Positions 58,201 to 63,395 of a stretch of DNA of 64,000 nucleotides are shown here, piece after piece. Each line of letters starts with the position of its first letter. Position 1 is the stretch's first letter. Source of the stretch: Undaria pinnatifida. Taxonomy: Eukaryota > Sar > Phaeophyceae > Laminariales > Alariaceae. Where the stretch lies: the NCBI GenBank assembly GCA_012845835.1, contig JABAKD010000026.1:7396493-7460492 (forward strand), written 5' to 3'. The notes under the pieces are model-generated. The model was not told where the DNA came from. It saw nothing but the letters and a program-made list of their open reading frames with translations, and made no database searches. A program made the position numbers and the translations under genes.

Positions 58201-61200
58201 ATCGACCCCCCGAAGAATCGGCGTCAGCTGTCCCGTCGAGAGGTCCACCATCCGCCCGGTCGCGCATACCATGATTATCGCGACCTAAGCCCCAGCATCC
58301 TCGGAGAAGGTTCTCGAAGCGGGAATCCTCGGCGGGGGATGGCATGGAGGAAGAAACGAGCTCCATCCACCGAATAACGTCGTCGCGAGTGCACCGTTCC
58401 CGTGAACCGTCGGCCACTGCGGGTGAAGGGCATGGAGGTGCGCGTCATTGGGGAGAGCGATGATGAGGCAATGGGAAGTAGGTTTTGGCAAGGTCCTCCA
58501 ATCATGGAAAAAAGTGTTGGCGATGATGTCTTGTCGATACACAATGTTTTGGCAAGGAGAGTAATTCATGCACACGAACACGCAAAAGGAAGAAAAGAAA
58601 AAGAGGTTAGTGCGGGAGTGAAGAAAAATAATATACAGCTCGTATTGAGATGGAGAGAGCAAGGGCAACACTGCAATCTGTTGATTGATTTCCTTTCCGA
58701 TCCCGTGTCTGCTTTCCAACTGCGACCTCCATCACGAGCCAGACAATCTTCGGCTATATTGCCTCAACGCAACCAACTAGCCGTGAACCAACTCTATCTC
58801 GAATCCCAACCCTTAGCCTAGCCCTAACTCTAACCATCCACGGTGACTATTGACTAGGTCGTACCGTTGGGTGGATAACCTACCGGCAAACGAGTCGAGA
58901 AACTCTCGTCGGACGTCGTCCTCTTCTCGCGAGCCTTCCAAGACCTCAGGGTGTGCGCCGGCCCTGAAAGCGTCTGCGATGTCCTCGACAAACACCAAAC
59001 CGTCCCCGTGTGGGTCTGCTCATGCGCACGCACGCGGCGTCGTAGCATATAGTTGGGGCAGCATGGGGGCGGATCTTTACCGTCACTATTCAATGGCGCA
59101 CCAGAGGAGTCAGGAACTATGCAACTGCGAACGTTAACATTGTCGTCACTGTTGGCGTTCGACCATGTGCAGCATGAAGTTCAACGTCGAAGAAGAAGGC
59201 CATGATAGAGAGTTGCATACTGTTACGATCTGTGCGGTTTGGATTAGCTTTGAAAGCTTGGGCAATGCATCGATGGAAAACTTACCCAGAAAGGTAAGCA
59301 CCGCCATCTTGTCTTCAGTTGGGCGGGCAATGCATCAATGAAATACCATCCGAGTAAGCCGGGGAAACCGGGGAAAGCGTGCGCATTCGAGGCTCATACA
59401 CAACGCGCATGCAGAACGGAAGCAAAAAGGCCCTGAACTCGGGCTCGACAAGGCCAGCCCATGCAGCGTACCCGCCGAACGGATGCCCGAAACGTTCACG
59501 TCACGCCAGGTACGCGTGACGAACAGGCTCACGCTTCGGCAAGGGCGTAGTGAAAATTTGTAAGCCTCCTCACACAAGGAGTTGGCTTTTAGAAAATATG
59601 TACTGTACGCTTTACCGGTCGAGCGGTTCCATGGCGTACGTATGAAACGACTACCAAGTAGTATTTTTAAGCTATAAATGGTGTTCCAGCGGTGTTGGAT
59701 GGCTGCTCAATTGGTTAGCACCATACCGTCAGAAACACTTTCGCTAATCTTTTTCAGGGCTTAAAATTCATGGGTCATGATCCGACCCGCGAGTCACGTC
59801 TGGATGTTTACTAAAACAAAATCACGGATCGAGCCGGATCGGGCCAGGAGGCGATGCAAATGTCATGGTTCAGCTCTTGTGTCACGGGTCAGGTCGGGTC
59901 ACCCGGTTCCGATCCGACCCGACTCGACCCGACCCGATCCGTGAAAAATTCTGAAAAATTGCTATCTCCCCTATCGCAGCTCACGTACGGTTTTATAGCA
60001 TCCCTCTATAGTGCGATAGCATCCCTCTATAGTGCGATAGCATCCCTCTATAGTGCGGTTGAGCTACTCAAGTGTGAAGCTATCGGTTAGTGAGTATGAC
60101 AATTATACGAGTCTATACCGTTTTAGGACTAGCCTGGACTAGCGCATATAACTGTTGGTTTTGGTTGCACGAACGAATGTCTTGGCAGTCGTGTATCGGG
60201 TGATGATGGTGGATGACGTTGATGATGGATGGTGATGATGATGGATGACGTTGATGATGATAATGTTGATGATGTTGTTGATATTAAGCTCTTCCTCATG
60301 CTAGGAGCTTGGAAATGTTTTAGAAAATCTGATGCACCCCTACCGTTGGATGGCTCAACCATGGCACCATGTCACCAATAGTTGCCTACATCGGACAGGT
60401 CAGGTTCTTTTGATCTGTGCGATCTGTGTGATGTGTGTACTCAGAGCAGACAGATCCCTGGTCTATATGATCTGCATGCTCCATAGATCATGTTGCCGGG
60501 TGAGAGCCGGACAATCTGAACGATCTAGAACTTCTTCCTGGGCCGGATCTGTCCTACACAACATACCATGACGATATATGTAGGATCTGTTCTCAACAGA
60601 TGATCTATGTGATCTACAGATGATCTAAATCGTGTTCCTGGGCCGGATCTGTCCTACACAACATACCATGACGATTTATGTGGGATCTTTTCTTAATAGA
60701 TGATCTATGTGATCTACAGATTATCTAGATCGTGTTCCTGGGCCGGATCTGTCCTACACAACATACCATGACGATATATGTGGGATCTGTTCTTAACAGA
60801 TGATCTATGTGATCTACAGATTATCTAGATCGTGATCTGTCCAATGTGTGGATAAGTTATTTGGTGGGCAGTGAAAAGCTCACCCATTTGGTCGAAGGCT
60901 TCGTGTGCCAAAGCTAAGCGTTGGCTGGGCATGGTGGCCCTGATGCTCCGAAGGAAGAGCTCGTAAGGCACCTCGCCATCCCCTTCCTTGTCGAAATACT
61001 GTACAAAGCCGTTCAGTAGCACACCATGCAGGGATTTCAAAGCGAAAATGCATTAACGTATTTGTCGACACGGTGCTAATGAACAAAACAAAACGCCATT
61101 TGGGCAAAGTTTTGTGTTTGAAGTCTTGCGATAAAAAATTCGTGCCAAACGAAGTGACATTTTTTTACGTACTTCCGTAAAGCTTGCCAACGAAAAGTTA

Positions 61201-63395
61201 AAAAAGAAGAACCTGTAAAAGGATTGGAAATGTTCCCGTGCCCCACGCAAGTTCACTTTTTTGGGCGCTTACGACCCAATGCGACCCCGCGCAGAACAGC
61301 TGCCATGTCTAAAGCGCAAGGTTGCGAGATTCCGAGAACAAGCCTCGTTCAAAGGTAGCTCCCCCTACTTTTCTTTAACGAAATCGCCGGTTTCAAAACC
61401 AGCTCCCGGTCGTAATACGTTGTCCCTCGACACCCTCCCCGACGTCATCGATCGATAGGCCTTTGTTTTGCACACAAGAAAATATGTGGATACTTTTGTT
61501 TTCAATTGTATCCTTCCTTGTGTCGAGCAGCCATGAACCATGACCATGACCATGACCATGACCATGACCATGACCATGACCATGACCATGAAACGTTCGT
61601 TCAAGAAAATCGCTGGTGTTTGGAGGGGGCTATCGTAGAATCATTCACAAGCCGTGCCGTTTCACGGTAATATTTGCCAGGTTATGAGCACCAGTACACA
61701 TATACCGTGCAACTACTAGATTTTAGCCGGTGGCGACATCATTGGCTTAAAATGTCTATCGCTCAGCGGCTCATTTTTTTCCAAACGGCGTTGTTGTTGC
61801 TTGTAGGACCAAGTTATGTTCCTGTTACTAGACAATCTCAAGGCGTCTTTCCGTAACGCATAACACATAACATAAAACATCTTTCTAGCTTGATCTGTTT
61901 ACCATGGGGCAGTTTCGAGGGCTCAGATCAATACGCCGGTCGCCCCGGTGGTCTAGTGGTTACCCTCGAATACTACTAGCGTTGGTCCTTGAGTTCGATT
62001 CCCACCGTGGTGAGATTTTGCATTTTCTTTGCAGAAAAGCGAGAAACAAAGAAGGATTAACCGCTGAGAGCGCCTAGCAGCGTGGGTAGGTACAATTCGA
62101 CACGAGTCGACGAGGGAAGAAAATGTCGAATTATTCTCGCGATAAAAATGAAGGCACGTGCCGAAGTGGGGAGGGAGGAGGAGGGCCCGCTATATGACTC
62201 CGGATCTGAGTGCAAGGACAATAAATGGGATGAAGAAGAAAAAAAAAGAACAAAGAAAAGAAAATCAGGGTGATATCAGGTCTGGACGGGATTAATGTGC
62301 AAGTGGGACTACGATAATGTTAAGGTGACGCCTGATGGTCACCGCCAACCGCCTTATGCTCTAGCGTTCGACAGGTTTCACTTGGCGTGTGATTCCGTTT
62401 CTATCAACCCTTACCGACATCGTTCGACATAATTGTCTCGTAACTCCATCTCCAAAAAAATGGACGCAGTTCTGAAGGAGTAAATGGTCGAGTTTGTTTT
62501 TTCCCACCTGGAACAGTATCCTCATCTCCGCCTCCTTCAACCCTAGCCCCGCTTCCCCAACCACGGTCTTGAAACCCGACAGCGTCACCCTCCCACCCCC
62601 CTGTCGGTCTGCCTCTCTAAAGCCTTTCAGCAGTCGAAACGCGCCACGAAGACCACCCGCAACAAGGCTGTGACGCGCGCGTCCCAACAGCGCGAGAATA
62701 CCGGCCGGCGTGGTGACATCAGCCTGGTCTATCGCGTTTTGTTGTCCTAAGGGTGGAGTTCCGTCGGATTCGCCTTCCCGCTGAGGACCCCAAGCGTTTC
62801 GTGGCAAGTTCCGGCCGGGGAGGAGCCTTGCGCCAATACTCCGGGTAATTTTCTTCCTGCCTTCTTGGACGCTGTTTTGGCCGCTGCAGTCGCCGTTGCA
62901 AACCGGATTGTCACTTTTTCTATCGATGCCCCAGTTCGAAGAATTACCGGCGTCAGGGTTGGCAGCTCCGTTTCTTTCGTGCTTTTCGGTCGGGTCGACT
63001 TTATTGCGCGCCGTCGTGGTGTCCCAGTCGGAATAACAAGCGTCGGGCTTAAAGGTGCCGTTCCTTCCGTTTTTACTCCCAAAGTCGACGCGTTTTCGCA
63101 CTCTTATCTCGTCAAGGTTCGGGTCGCCGCTCCCATCGTTTTTTCCGGCGGGGTGGACTCTATTGCGCGCCATGATGGTCTCTTTTTGGCTTGGATTGCC
63201 GCCGCCTCTGGTTTGTTCATTGCCATGCCCCCACATTTGCCGGATATGTTGACAGAATGAGGCGTCGTCGGCGATCAGCGCTGACACGTTTGAGTTGTGC
63301 TCCAACCATTCCGCGCGAGTGATCCTTCCCGCAACGTGTCCGCCACCTTTTTCGTTAGAGGGGTGTGCGCGGGTAAGAATCTCGTCAGCACCACA
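36065..63395 (-). CDS. Giant tandem calcyphosin-like EF-hand protein (at least 17 exons, 5' end off window)
   Basis: Seventeen exons between 63395 and 36065 join with matching phases into about 1,896 residues. The order is the end of module 1, then four full modules. Each full module has the calcyphosin plan: an L(R/G)..L..RG..GL.. start with EF1, EF2 followed by R..LV..AF, EF3 followed by (R/A)HP.V......(D/E)V..EF.D.F, and EF4 as (V/I)T..(D/E)F..(Y/H)...SA......(Y/F)F......CW. Calcyphosins are small Ca2+-binding regulators with one such module, and related proteins occur in cilia; tandem arrays of this length are unusual. Modules are separated by disordered Gly/Asp/Arg linkers. Most calcium loops are degenerate. 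A 392-residue disordered C-terminus ends the protein. A Ca2+-responsive scaffold, perhaps flagellar, is inference only. The gene may extend far beyond 64000. Confidence 0.83.
37970..38275 (+). mobile_element. SINE-like family B, full-length copy
   Basis: A head GGTCGCCCCGCCGGTGGCGT and TTCGTGAGTTCGAGCCCCGC resembles tRNA A and B boxes. The body holds TATGCGCGATAAAAATTGAA, ACGACACCTGTGACCACGG and CTTGTCCACAAGCTGG. It ends in an AAAC microsatellite. An inverted full copy lies at 52070-52295. Confidence 0.75.
38640..38935. repeat. 10-bp minisatellite (ACACTATGAC)n
   Basis: About 25 units of CACACTATGA with T/G and A/T variants fill the region, within the intron between exons p and q of the calcyphosin-repeat gene. 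Confidence 0.95.
39295..39640 (+). mobile_element. SINE-like family A, copy 1
   Basis: CCCCGGTGGTCTAGTGGTTA is a tRNA-type A box and AGGGTTCAAATCTGGG a B box, about 50 bases apart. The body holds GAGGGAAGAAGATGCCGAAT and TATCGCGATAAACGAAGGCG, and the end is ATAATGAATGGGATGATGC with an A-rich tail. The matching copy is at 61935-62265. Confidence 0.72.
39874..39976 (-). CDS. Calcyphosin-repeat exon p: module 5 EF4
   Basis: SATKEDFRRYYNLVSATVPD and GYFKILLSSCWR are an EF4 signature. The acceptor TTGGAG at 39977-39978 is chosen because it is the only nearby one giving the right phase; the alternative ATCGCAG six bases upstream would shift the frame. The donor is AT|GTGAGA. Confidence 0.78.
40821..40935 (-). 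CDS. Calcyphosin-repeat exon o: module 5, after EF3
   Basis: IIDAFDATRHPEVVLRRR and APDAIFRDFVDGFTAGF follow a GTCATGCAG acceptor, up to a C|GTGAGG donor. Directly upstream on this strand the genome has a CCGCGATGCT short repeat. Confidence 0.84.
41195..41350. repeat. Dispersed repeat D, copy 2
   Basis: See the copy at 6265-6415. Here it lies in the intron between exons n and o of the calcyphosin-repeat gene. Next to it, 40956-41000 carries an AGCATCGCGG short tandem repeat. Confidence 0.7.
42216..42356 (-). CDS. Calcyphosin-repeat exon n: module 5 EF2-EF3
   Basis: MGNSGVMNPEAFMSRLSGCM and LVDEAFDRLDAKGQGHLPLE lie between a GTCTACAG acceptor and a GAG|GTACGC donor. The EF3 loop DAKGQGHLPLEE keeps Asp at 1 and Glu at 12 but has Lys and Gln at 3 and 5. 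Confidence 0.87.
42510..42625 (-). pseudogene. Decayed duplicate of calcyphosin-repeat exon n
   Basis: About 150-250 bases upstream (in gene order) of the true exon, the minus strand holds MAPDGFTNRF...NRSLSGCVNSRRETHVD, resembling MNPEAFMSRLSGCMNSGRAILVD of exon 42216-42356, at DNA level TGCTGTTCA.GCACCC.CTCAAC. Length changes between the matching blocks disrupt it. Confidence 0.6.
43092..43286 (-). CDS. Calcyphosin-repeat exon m: module 5 EF1
   Basis: LRAELNSRGAAGMAKLAQSL, DFRQAMRETGLPFTEADV and RRIFAHFE lie between a GAAACCAG acceptor and a GAG|GTGGGT donor. The LRA...RGA.G start is almost that of animal calcyphosin. Confidence 0.87.
43428..43447. repeat. Short interstitial telomere-like tract
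   Basis: CACCCTAACCCTAACCCT is three telomere-type units (TTAGGG on the other strand). Shorter tracts occur at 53944-53958 and 58800-58830. Confidence 0.6.
43665..43845. repeat. 8-bp minisatellite (CATCAGGT)n
   Basis: About 22 units of ATCAGGTC/ATCAGGTT/ATCAGGCC variants lie in the intron between exons l and m. Open frames across it (HQVIRSSG) are artefacts of the repeat. Confidence 0.95.
44181..44669 (-). CDS. Calcyphosin-repeat exon l: linker between modules 4 and 5
   Basis: From a CCAACAG acceptor to an AAG|GTGAAC donor the 163 codons are low complexity: Gln/Pro/Ala at the start, a run of acidic residues (EEGEEEEEEDGEVG), then Gly/Arg. The ends fit the phases of neighbours. Only its position and open frame support it. 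Confidence 0.5.
45185..45430. repeat. GATC-rich dispersed family, copy 3
   Basis: GTGTGATCTGTGTGATCTG, CTGTATGACCCGCATGG, CCTAGATCACGTTGC and GATCTGTACTGCACAGATC resemble copy 4 at 60390 and are inverted relative to copies 1 and 2. Confidence 0.7.
45720..45895 (+). mobile_element. SINE-like family B, partial copy
   Basis: GCAATGAGAATGCTGAATC, TGCACGATGACATTAAGGC, CGTACGGGGGAAGAGAAG and GGGTTGTCCAGAGG follow the family order without the tRNA-like head. It is in the intron between exons k and l. Confidence 0.65.
46129..46392 (-). CDS. Calcyphosin-repeat exon k: module 4 EF4 and linker
   Basis: VTEEDFIEHHANLSFGIP and FHELVSNCWGLDG complete module 4. FLVTYADGSQSVEEL is the second copy of the linker motif seen at exon 57732-58416. 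The donor GAG|GTGACC at 46128 is the best of several and is tentative. Confidence 0.72.
46450..46660. repeat. 10-bp minisatellite (CATGTCATAA)n
   Basis: About 20 units with C/G and A/G variants (GATGTCATAA) begin about 60 bases beyond the acceptor of exon k. Confidence 0.95.
46661..47799. other. Intron between calcyphosin-repeat exons j and k
   Basis: Apart from the minisatellite at its end, two related blocks at about 46676-46800 and 46912-47000 (GGAG..T..GGG.T.TGAGATCT..CAGCACCT..A, CTGAGCGT..GGG) form a diverged direct repeat. No exon is seen. Confidence 0.4.
47800..47908 (-). CDS. Calcyphosin-repeat exon j: module 4, after EF3
   Basis: RFVASRHPAVLRGHATVDEV and KELLDTFLSEGAGEGR lie between a GAGGCTAG acceptor and an AGG|GTGAGA donor. 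It matches the HP.V.....T..EV..EFLD.F signature of calcyphosin. Confidence 0.86.
48287..48562 (-). CDS. Calcyphosin-repeat exon i: module 4 EF1 loop to EF3
   Basis: The junction with the previous exon creates DRDNDGCLSLRE, the only fully canonical EF loop in the array. LTASEVRALFIHLE, LSGERLGLVRLAFAKMD and RGEGSVSAETVVQ follow. The donor is AG|GTGAGA. Confidence 0.87.
48815..48995. mobile_element. Degenerate foldback element related to 49901-50205
   Basis: CACTACCCACTAGACTAAGG, CACTGTCCACTAGACCACAT and GATTTAGTGGGTAGTG repeat, in both orientations, the CTGCCCACTAGACCAC core of the palindromes 1 kb away. Confidence 0.5.
49354..49784 (-). CDS. Calcyphosin-repeat exon h: module 3 EF4, linker, module 4 start
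   Basis: It opens DFESYYADVSAATPSD and SYFSLQLQACWGLG, crosses a linker of about 80 residues, and starts module 4 with IGAILRKLGAEIKGQ and AWGLSGLRRALIDGD at an AG|GTAAGC donor. A longer open frame here in another phase is rejected. Confidence 0.8.
49901..50205. mobile_element. Foldback doublet: two near-perfect palindromes
   Basis: The first palindrome has 84-base arms (49901-49984 and 49986-50069) around one central base, with no mismatch seen. The second has 54-base arms (50069-50122 and 50124-50177) with the same core and then repeats the outer right arm to 50205. The core is AGCGCTGCCCACTAGACCAC; the outer end is TCGGTGGGATTCAACGAACC. No coding capacity. A third, diverged copy is at 50325-50450. 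Confidence 0.88.
50325..50450. mobile_element. Diverged single copy of the foldback element
   Basis: GTCGGTGGGATCCAACGAAC opens it, then CACTGGACCACTTTGTCACG and GTGGTCTAATGG form the decayed palindrome, ending AACTAAATAACTAACAG. Confidence 0.65.
50742..50801 (-). CDS. Calcyphosin-repeat exon g: module 3, 60-bp exon
   Basis: Twenty codons, DVQKEFMDAMTTTEGLVTWK, lie between a TTATTCCAG acceptor and an AAG|GTAGGC donor. The (D/E)V..EF.D pattern and VT at the EF4 start identify it despite its size. Confidence 0.8.
51396..51590 (-). CDS. Calcyphosin-repeat exon f: module 3 EF2-EF3
   Basis: IPVEVALEAIRGRL, DPRLSLVRTVFARL and SGDVVFHFDPEAHPDVIAAR lie between an ACTATAG acceptor and a CAG|GTAAAA donor. 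The LV..VFARL and HPDV motifs fix the module register. Confidence 0.84.
51591..52069. other. Start of the intron between exons e and f
   Basis: A short GGACATGGACATG repeat is near 51615. Nothing else is recognised before the SINE-like copy at 52070. Confidence 0.4.
52070..52295 (-). mobile_element. SINE-like family B, full-length copy (minus)
   Basis: On the minus strand it runs from CCGGTCGCCCCGCCGGTGGC through GTTCGAGCCCCGCCGAATAC to GCGCGATAAAAATTGAAGGC, closely matching 37970-38275. A C-run follows its end. Confidence 0.78.
52660..52915. repeat. Tandem duplication, about 122-bp unit x2
   Basis: TTTATTGTGTACTC.CACGTCAACG, GCGATTTCTA.CCTCTG and GGCTCGACGCCG.A.AATAAT occur twice, at about 52683 and 52805. 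Confidence 0.8.
52955..53675. repeat. 10-bp minisatellite (CATAGTAATA)n, about 720 bp
   Basis: About 70 units of AACATAGTAAT are interrupted at intervals by CATATTAGTCTAATGA, giving a higher-order pattern. TTAGTCTAA is itself near-palindromic. Minus-strand open frames of Leu/Cys/Tyr/Val/Ile are repeat artefacts. Confidence 0.95.
53676..54243. other. End of the intron between exons e and f
   Basis: Nothing recognisable beyond a short telomere-like CCTAACCCTAACCC at 53945 and a C-run at 54179. Confidence 0.4.
54244..54559 (-). CDS. Calcyphosin-repeat exon e: module 3 EF1
   Basis: After an AAAAAACAG acceptor it reads VLDAARKRLALRGLAGFFSL, a variable insert, then ISIGGFKEALSEIGCGLTD and NIFVRLDDGGRGE to a GAG|GTGTGT donor. 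The loops lack canonical calcium ligands. Confidence 0.8.
55499..56208. repeat. 21-bp minisatellite, about 33 copies, almost uniform
   Basis: The unit ACCGACGAAGTACCTTACAAT repeats about 33 times. The only variants seen are GGAGTA for GAAGTA in three units and a changed last unit. All three plus-strand frames and two minus-strand frames are open across it, but no ATG is available. It lies in the intron between exons d and e of the calcyphosin-repeat gene. Confidence 0.97.
56735..57025. repeat. 19-bp minisatellite, about 15 copies
   Basis: Units of AGGGCTATTGTGTGTTAAT with few substitutions lie immediately before a foldback element. Confidence 0.95.
57040..57455. mobile_element. Foldback element with TGATGG-rich arms
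   Basis: The left arm GTTGGTCGGGTTGCGCGAAC...GAATGCCTTTGAAGTC...TCGGGTGATGATGG is repeated inverted at 57325-57455 (CCATCATCACCCGAAA...GGCATTCGCTC...CAACCCGACCAAC). The centre holds TTTAAATAGCGTGGGATGA. Related arms are at 60140-60310 and 10466-10690. Confidence 0.65.
57538..57620. repeat. (AAGTTG)n microsatellite
   Basis: About 13 units of AAGTTG. The plus-strand frame encodes alternating Lys-Leu and is an artefact. Confidence 0.95.
57732..58416 (-). CDS. Calcyphosin-repeat exon d: module 2 EF4 and linker
   Basis: It opens RCTRDDVIRWMELVSSSMPS and FENLLRGCWGLG. The linker then contains IKVVATHASGSVSVEEV, which resembles FLVTYADGSQSVEEL in exon 46129-46392, and a helical SKSQAQHIRRQLASRG. 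Gly-rich sequence follows to an AG|GTGAGA donor. Confidence 0.8.
58884..59015 (-). CDS. Calcyphosin-repeat exon c: module 2 EF3
   Basis: The split codon G|AC makes the first loop Asp. DPHGDGLVFVED is a plausible calcium loop with Asp at 12, as calcyphosin EF3 also has. It continues AGAHPEVLEGSREEDDV and REFLDSFA. The donor is G|GTAGGT. Confidence 0.87.
59090..59751. other. Part of the intron between exons b and c
   Basis: No exon recognised. A GGGCAATGCATC.ATG.AA direct repeat occurs at about 59258 and 59325. A tRNA-like GGCTGCTCAATTGGTTAGCA lies at 59700. Confidence 0.4.
59752..59953. repeat. GGTCGGGTC-rich foldback element, copy 3
   Basis: GGTCATGATCCGACCCGCGA, GGATCGAGCCGGATCGGGCC and CCGATCCGACCCGACTCGAC lead to CCCGATCCGTGAAAAATTC. 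Its order of blocks matches copy 1 at 1912-2108 closely. Confidence 0.6.
59995..60062. repeat. 23-bp tandem repeat x3
   Basis: ATAGCATCCCTCTATAGTGCG is repeated three times. CTATAG makes each unit partly self-complementary. Confidence 0.9.
60140..60315. repeat. Relative of the TGATGG foldback arm
   Basis: GTTGCACGAACGAATGTCTT, TATCGGGTGATGATGG, a GATGATGGATGACGTTGATG stretch and TAAGCTCTTCCTCATGCTAGGAG match one arm of 57040-57455. Confidence 0.55.
60390..60845. repeat. GATC-rich dispersed family, copy 4, with internal tandem array
   Basis: After GATCTGTGCGATCTGTGTGA and CATAGATCATGTTGCCGGG, a unit of about 95-105 bases (CCTGGGCCGGATCTGTCC, ACATACCATGACGAT, AGATGATCTATGTGATCTAC) is repeated three times. 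It ends about 40 bases from the donor of exon b. Confidence 0.78.
60884..60998 (-). CDS. Calcyphosin-repeat exon b: module 2 EF2
   Basis: Between a TTGTACAG acceptor and a G|GTGAGC donor it reads YFDKEGDGEVPYELFLRSIR and MPSQRLALAHEAFDQM. The EF loop has Asp at 1 and 5 and Gly at 6 but Leu at 12, where Glu is expected. Confidence 0.85.
61355..61655. repeat. Dispersed repeat C, copy 2, with (CATGAC)n expansion
   Basis: It matches 18130-18420 over its length. At 61534-61592 about ten CATGAC units replace the single CATGATTCATTTG of the other copy. Confidence 0.72.
61935..62265 (+). mobile_element. SINE-like family A, copy 2
   Basis: GTCGCCCCGGTGGTCTAGTGG is the A-box head, TTGAGTTCGATTCCCACC the B box, GAGGGAAGAAAATGTCGAAT and CTCGCGATAAAAATGAAGGC the body, and an A/G-rich tail closes it. 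It is in the intron between exons a and b. Confidence 0.75.
62508..63395 (-). CDS. Calcyphosin-repeat exon a: module 1 EF4, linker, module 2 EF1
   Basis: It begins DEILTRAHPS...GRITRAEWLEHNSNVSAL and DDASFCQHIRQMWG (end of module 1). A linker of about 170 residues carries three related copies of a (A)RNRV.P.GK..G...PD..-type stretch. Then follow LVAGGLRGAFRLLKGF and GLKEAEMRILFQ (EF1 of module 2). The acceptor at 63396 is weak (GTAAAAG), because a stop lies just upstream in this frame. The donor is CAG|GTGGGA. Confidence 0.72.

Noticed and set aside
61935-62010. tRNA gene
   Set aside because: A and B boxes are present but acceptor and T stems do not pair; the shared body with 39295 makes it a SINE head. 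The same applies to 39295-39370 and 32055-32215.
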